Origin: Nitrospinaceae bacterium
Lineage (GTDB): Bacteria > Nitrospinota > Nitrospinia > Nitrospinales > VA-1
Assembly: GCA_029261655.1 (NCBI GenBank)
Contig: JAJDAY010000026.1
Location: 264,362-328,361, forward strand
Reading direction: 5' to 3'
DNA: 64,000 nt
In this document: positions 61,941 through 64,000 of the stretch, piece by piece
How positions within the stretch are numbered: the first letter of the stretch is position 1
Layout of the letters: each line of letters begins with the position of its first letter
Position numbers and translations under genes: made by a program
The notes under the pieces: model-generated
Databases searched by the model: none
What the model was told of the DNA's origin: nothing
Seen by the model: only the letters and a program-made list of their open reading frames with translations

Positions 61941-63917
61941 TTACTGTTGCTGTTGCGCTGGCACCGGCACAGCTTCCGGCTCAGTTTGAGCACCCTTCTT
62001 GGCAGTCAAGCTGGCCACCCAGAAAACAACCACAAACTGCGTCCACACAAACAAGGTGTTGAAGGTCAGCATTTTTCCGGCCTCACCGATGGTCAAGGTA
62101 TACGCGTCAACAGAGTTATCACGCACAACCTCGGTCACATGCCAGAACAACCGTACGGCTGAACGGATGTAGCCCATCAAACCCATCAACCAGGTAAACG
62201 AAATGGCCAGGAGAAAGATCGCGTAGGTCCCCACTTTTGACTGGGTTCCCCATTGGATCTCCCCATAAGATTCCGAATCCTTGAACATGGATATATTGAT
62301 CGCCGTTCCAACAAACAATGTCGTCAAGGTGGTTGTCACCTGCGGAACAGAAAGACCCACCCGCACGTTGGCAGGGAGGAAATAACCGTACACACCAAGG
62401 AAAATGATGTTGGCCGCCGCGCCGATGAAAATAGCGGTCAGCCAGCAGTTTCCGATGGTTTGCCACGGAACGGTTATCTTCTTGTTCGCCTTCTGATACA
62501 GAAGAAAGCAGAGGACGGTGGTTGTGATCATCAGGTTCACAGCTGTGTTCTTAGCCGACATGACCCCGAAATGACCAACAATCGGATGTTGCGCCCCTCC
62601 CATCGCCTTCAACTCCGCAGGAGTCATAACGATCGTATGCGGCGTCATCCACATGGTGAAACACACGATCAGCAGAAGGATCATGTATTTCGCGTACTTC
62701 ATATAACGGTGCGCCCCCCTGACGCGGGACATACCGTTGTGCAGGTACGAGTTCGCTCCGAAAAACAGCAAGCCGATCATGACCGCTTGAATGATGAACA
62801 ACCAAGCCATGATTCCACCCATCAGAGTGATTCCCATCTGCTGGCGGAAAGCATAAACTTCTTTCATCAGCCAGTAACCTGCGAATGGCAGGGGAATCAG
62901 ACCAAAAATACAGATAAACATGGCCACATAACAAACCCAGTCATAATGCGCTCTTTCTTCTTCGGTTTTGGCGGTCAGGTAATGATAAGCCGCGTAAGCA
63001 CCAACGATACCGCCACCGAAAACGATATTGCCCAGGATCCTGTGCACGCCAACCGGGTTCCACAATGTGGAATGGATCACGTGCCAAATGTTTCCGAGAA
63101 ATCGTCCCTGCTCGTCAATACCACCGGGAGCCTGCATGAAGGTCGCCCAGGAGTTGGCCAAATACATCAATACCGTACCGATCAGGTTGAGAAGAACGGA
63201 CAAGCTACAATGGATCCATTTCAGGAAAGGATCATTGTTCATTTTATCCCAACCGTAGTAATAAACGTAAAGAACCCCGCTTTCCGCCAGAAACATGAGA
63301 GCGTACACATGCATAACAGGGCGAAAAATTCCAGCCATGTATTTAAAAAAGCCTGGGAAAAGGGTGATGAAGGTAAATAGCAAAATACCGCCGAGGATGG
63401 CGGTCCAGGAATACGCTGTCAGGCTGACCTTCATGAGGTCATGAGCCAGTCGGTCGTATTTCGCTGACATGATGGGGTCTGATTCTTTGGTCCGAATACC
63501 AACGAACTCAATCAACATACAGAAGATCGGAACCGCCAGAACGAAACTGCCAAAATACAAATGCTGTTGATTGGCCATCCAAAGAATCATCCGGCTGGGC
63601 GCGAACTCATACGTATTGTAATCTTCCGGTCCCAGTTCAGGAGCAGGAAAACCACTGACAGGACCTTTGAGGGGGTTGCCTTCCCAGTCCTTATAAAATA
63701 CGTCCTGGCCCCATTCGATTTCAGCCTCGCCTTCACCTTCGCCTGCCGCCTCCTCTGCCTGAACTTCCTTGGCAAAAGCCTCTTCCGCAAATGCCTGTCC
63801 GGCATAAGCTTCTTTAGCAACCGCATCGGTCGCAAAAGCGGGCAACAGGTAAATGGCAAATGCCATGACCATTGCAAGTGATAATGCTTGGTATCTTCCA
63901 GTTTGTTTCCCCAGCAT
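61941..63917 (-). CDS. Cytochrome bd-like oxidase subunit I
   Basis: A 658-residue multi-pass protein distantly related to CydA. A signal-like N-terminus (1-28) and an Ala/Glu-rich periplasmic stretch (about 31-70) with imperfect repeats precede about fourteen membrane helices. His residues in NQQHLYFG, VHVYALM-type helices and GAQHPIVGHFG are candidate haem ligands. The quinol-binding Q-loop of true CydA is not recognisable, and no cydB follows; three c-type cytochromes do. In nitrite oxidisers similar proteins are proposed cytochrome-c-linked terminal oxidases. A perfect ribosome site precedes the ATG. Confidence 0.85.
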   Translation of the reverse strand: MLGKQTGRYQALSLAMVMAFAIYLLPAFATDAVAKEAYAGQAFAEEAFAKEVQAEEAAGEGEGEAEIEWGQDVFYKDWEGNPLKGPVSGFPAPELGPEDYNTYEFAPSRMILWMANQQHLYFGSFVLAVPIFCMLIEFVGIRTKESDPIMSAKYDRLAHDLMKVSLTAYSWTAILGGILLFTFITLFPGFFKYMAGIFRPVMHVYALMFLAESGVLYVYYYGWDKMNNDPFLKWIHCSLSVLLNLIGTVLMYLANSWATFMQAPGGIDEQGRFLGNIWHVIHSTLWNPVGVHRILGNIVFGGGIVGAYAAYHYLTAKTEEERAHYDWVCYVAMFICIFGLIPLPFAGYWLMKEVYAFRQQMGITLMGGIMAWLFIIQAVMIGLLFFGANSYLHNGMSRVRGAHRYMKYAKYMILLLIVCFTMWMTPHTIVMTPAELKAMGGAQHPIVGHFGVMSAKNTAVNLMITTTVLCFLLYQKANKKITVPWQTIGNCWLTAIFIGAAANIIFLGVYGYFLPANVRVGLSVPQVTTTLTTLFVGTAINISMFKDSESYGEIQWGTQSKVGTYAIFLLAISFTWLMGLMGYIRSAVRLFWHVTEVVRDNSVDAYTLTIGEAGKMLTFNTLFVWTQFVVVFWVASLTAKKGAQTEPEAVPVPAQQQQ

Positions 63918-63923
63918 GGTTTT

Positions 63924-63932
63924 GACCTCCTT
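63924..63932 (-). promoter_or_regulatory. Strong ribosome-binding site of the bd-like oxidase gene
   Basis: On the minus strand AAGGAGGTC lies six bases before the ATG, a full match to the anti-Shine-Dalgarno sequence. It suggests high translation of the respiratory operon. The promoter lies mostly beyond the window. Confidence 0.85.
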
Positions 63933-64000
63933 AAAGGACCCTTCAATAAAAAAAATTTTGGGAAATTTATCTTTATCTATATGTATTCAAAATTTGAAAA

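Noticed and set aside
62253-63380. 375-codon plus-strand frame opposite the bd-like subunit
   Set aside because: His- and Gln-rich antisense shadow without any domain.
1-64000. tRNA, rRNA, CRISPR arrays, prophage or integrase genes
   Set aside because: Read on both strands; no cloverleaf-like runs, regular repeat-spacer arrays or recombinase motifs were recognised.

Overview
The window reads as chromosomal DNA of a Gram-negative, flagellated, respiring bacterium. The most informative locus is the last one: a cytochrome bd-like oxidase subunit followed by three membrane-bound c-type cytochromes (57.7-63.9 kb). This combination is known from nitrite oxidisers such as Nitrospira and Nitrospina. 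With the marine-type housekeeping genes, an Amt transporter, IHF plus MerR, and an LpxL-type acyltransferase, I infer a Nitrospinota-like organism. No nitrite oxidoreductase or 16S gene is present to prove it. No tRNA, rRNA, CRISPR array or transposase was seen.

Layout. 0-4.6 kb: surface polysaccharide genes (outer-membrane barrel, Wza-type export protein, GT2 glycosyltransferase). 4.7-15.9 kb, all minus: MerR and IHF, an EF-G-like GTPase, Der, a cell-wall amidase, a phosphoesterase, nusB and a full riboflavin set (ribD-ribE-ribBA-ribH). 16-19 kb, minus: a response-regulator-like protein followed by motA-motB. 19.5-22.6 kb: a NACHT ATPase fused to a formylglycine-generating-enzyme-like domain, divergent from a rhomboid protease. 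22.6-34.8 kb is an accessory region. It holds a secreted TldD/PmbA-like protein, a PAS-AAA-Fis sigma-54 activator, an animal-type haem peroxidase, an orphan GspC-like protein, a YVTN propeller protein and a run of very small genes. It also holds an 86-bp repeat in two copies, a duplicated 235-bp piece of the rhomboid gene, and an rpsU gene with no standard start codon.

34.8-40.6 kb carries housekeeping genes (cinA; then TPR, MFS, purE, tsaC, acpS and lpxL on plus). 40.6-52.2 kb is a minus-strand flagellar block transcribed fliL-M-N, fliO-P-Q-R, flhB-A-F-G, a small membrane protein, fliA. It encodes the C ring, the export gate, placement factors and sigma-28. 52.7-57.4 kb, plus: amt, a porin, a small membrane protein, threonine aldolase and rpoZ. 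57.7-63.9 kb, minus: the respiratory operon.

Functionally, the flagellar block and motAB (with a degenerate regulator in the same operon) supply motility. Amt and the porin handle nutrient entry. The terminal operon is a plausible cytochrome-c-linked bd-like oxidase module. The most unusual items are the NACHT-FGE fusion, the ATT-start rpsU, the double-degenerate REC/HD-GYP protein, the repeat-flanked peroxidase segment and the variant CxxCY haem motif in the oxidase operon.
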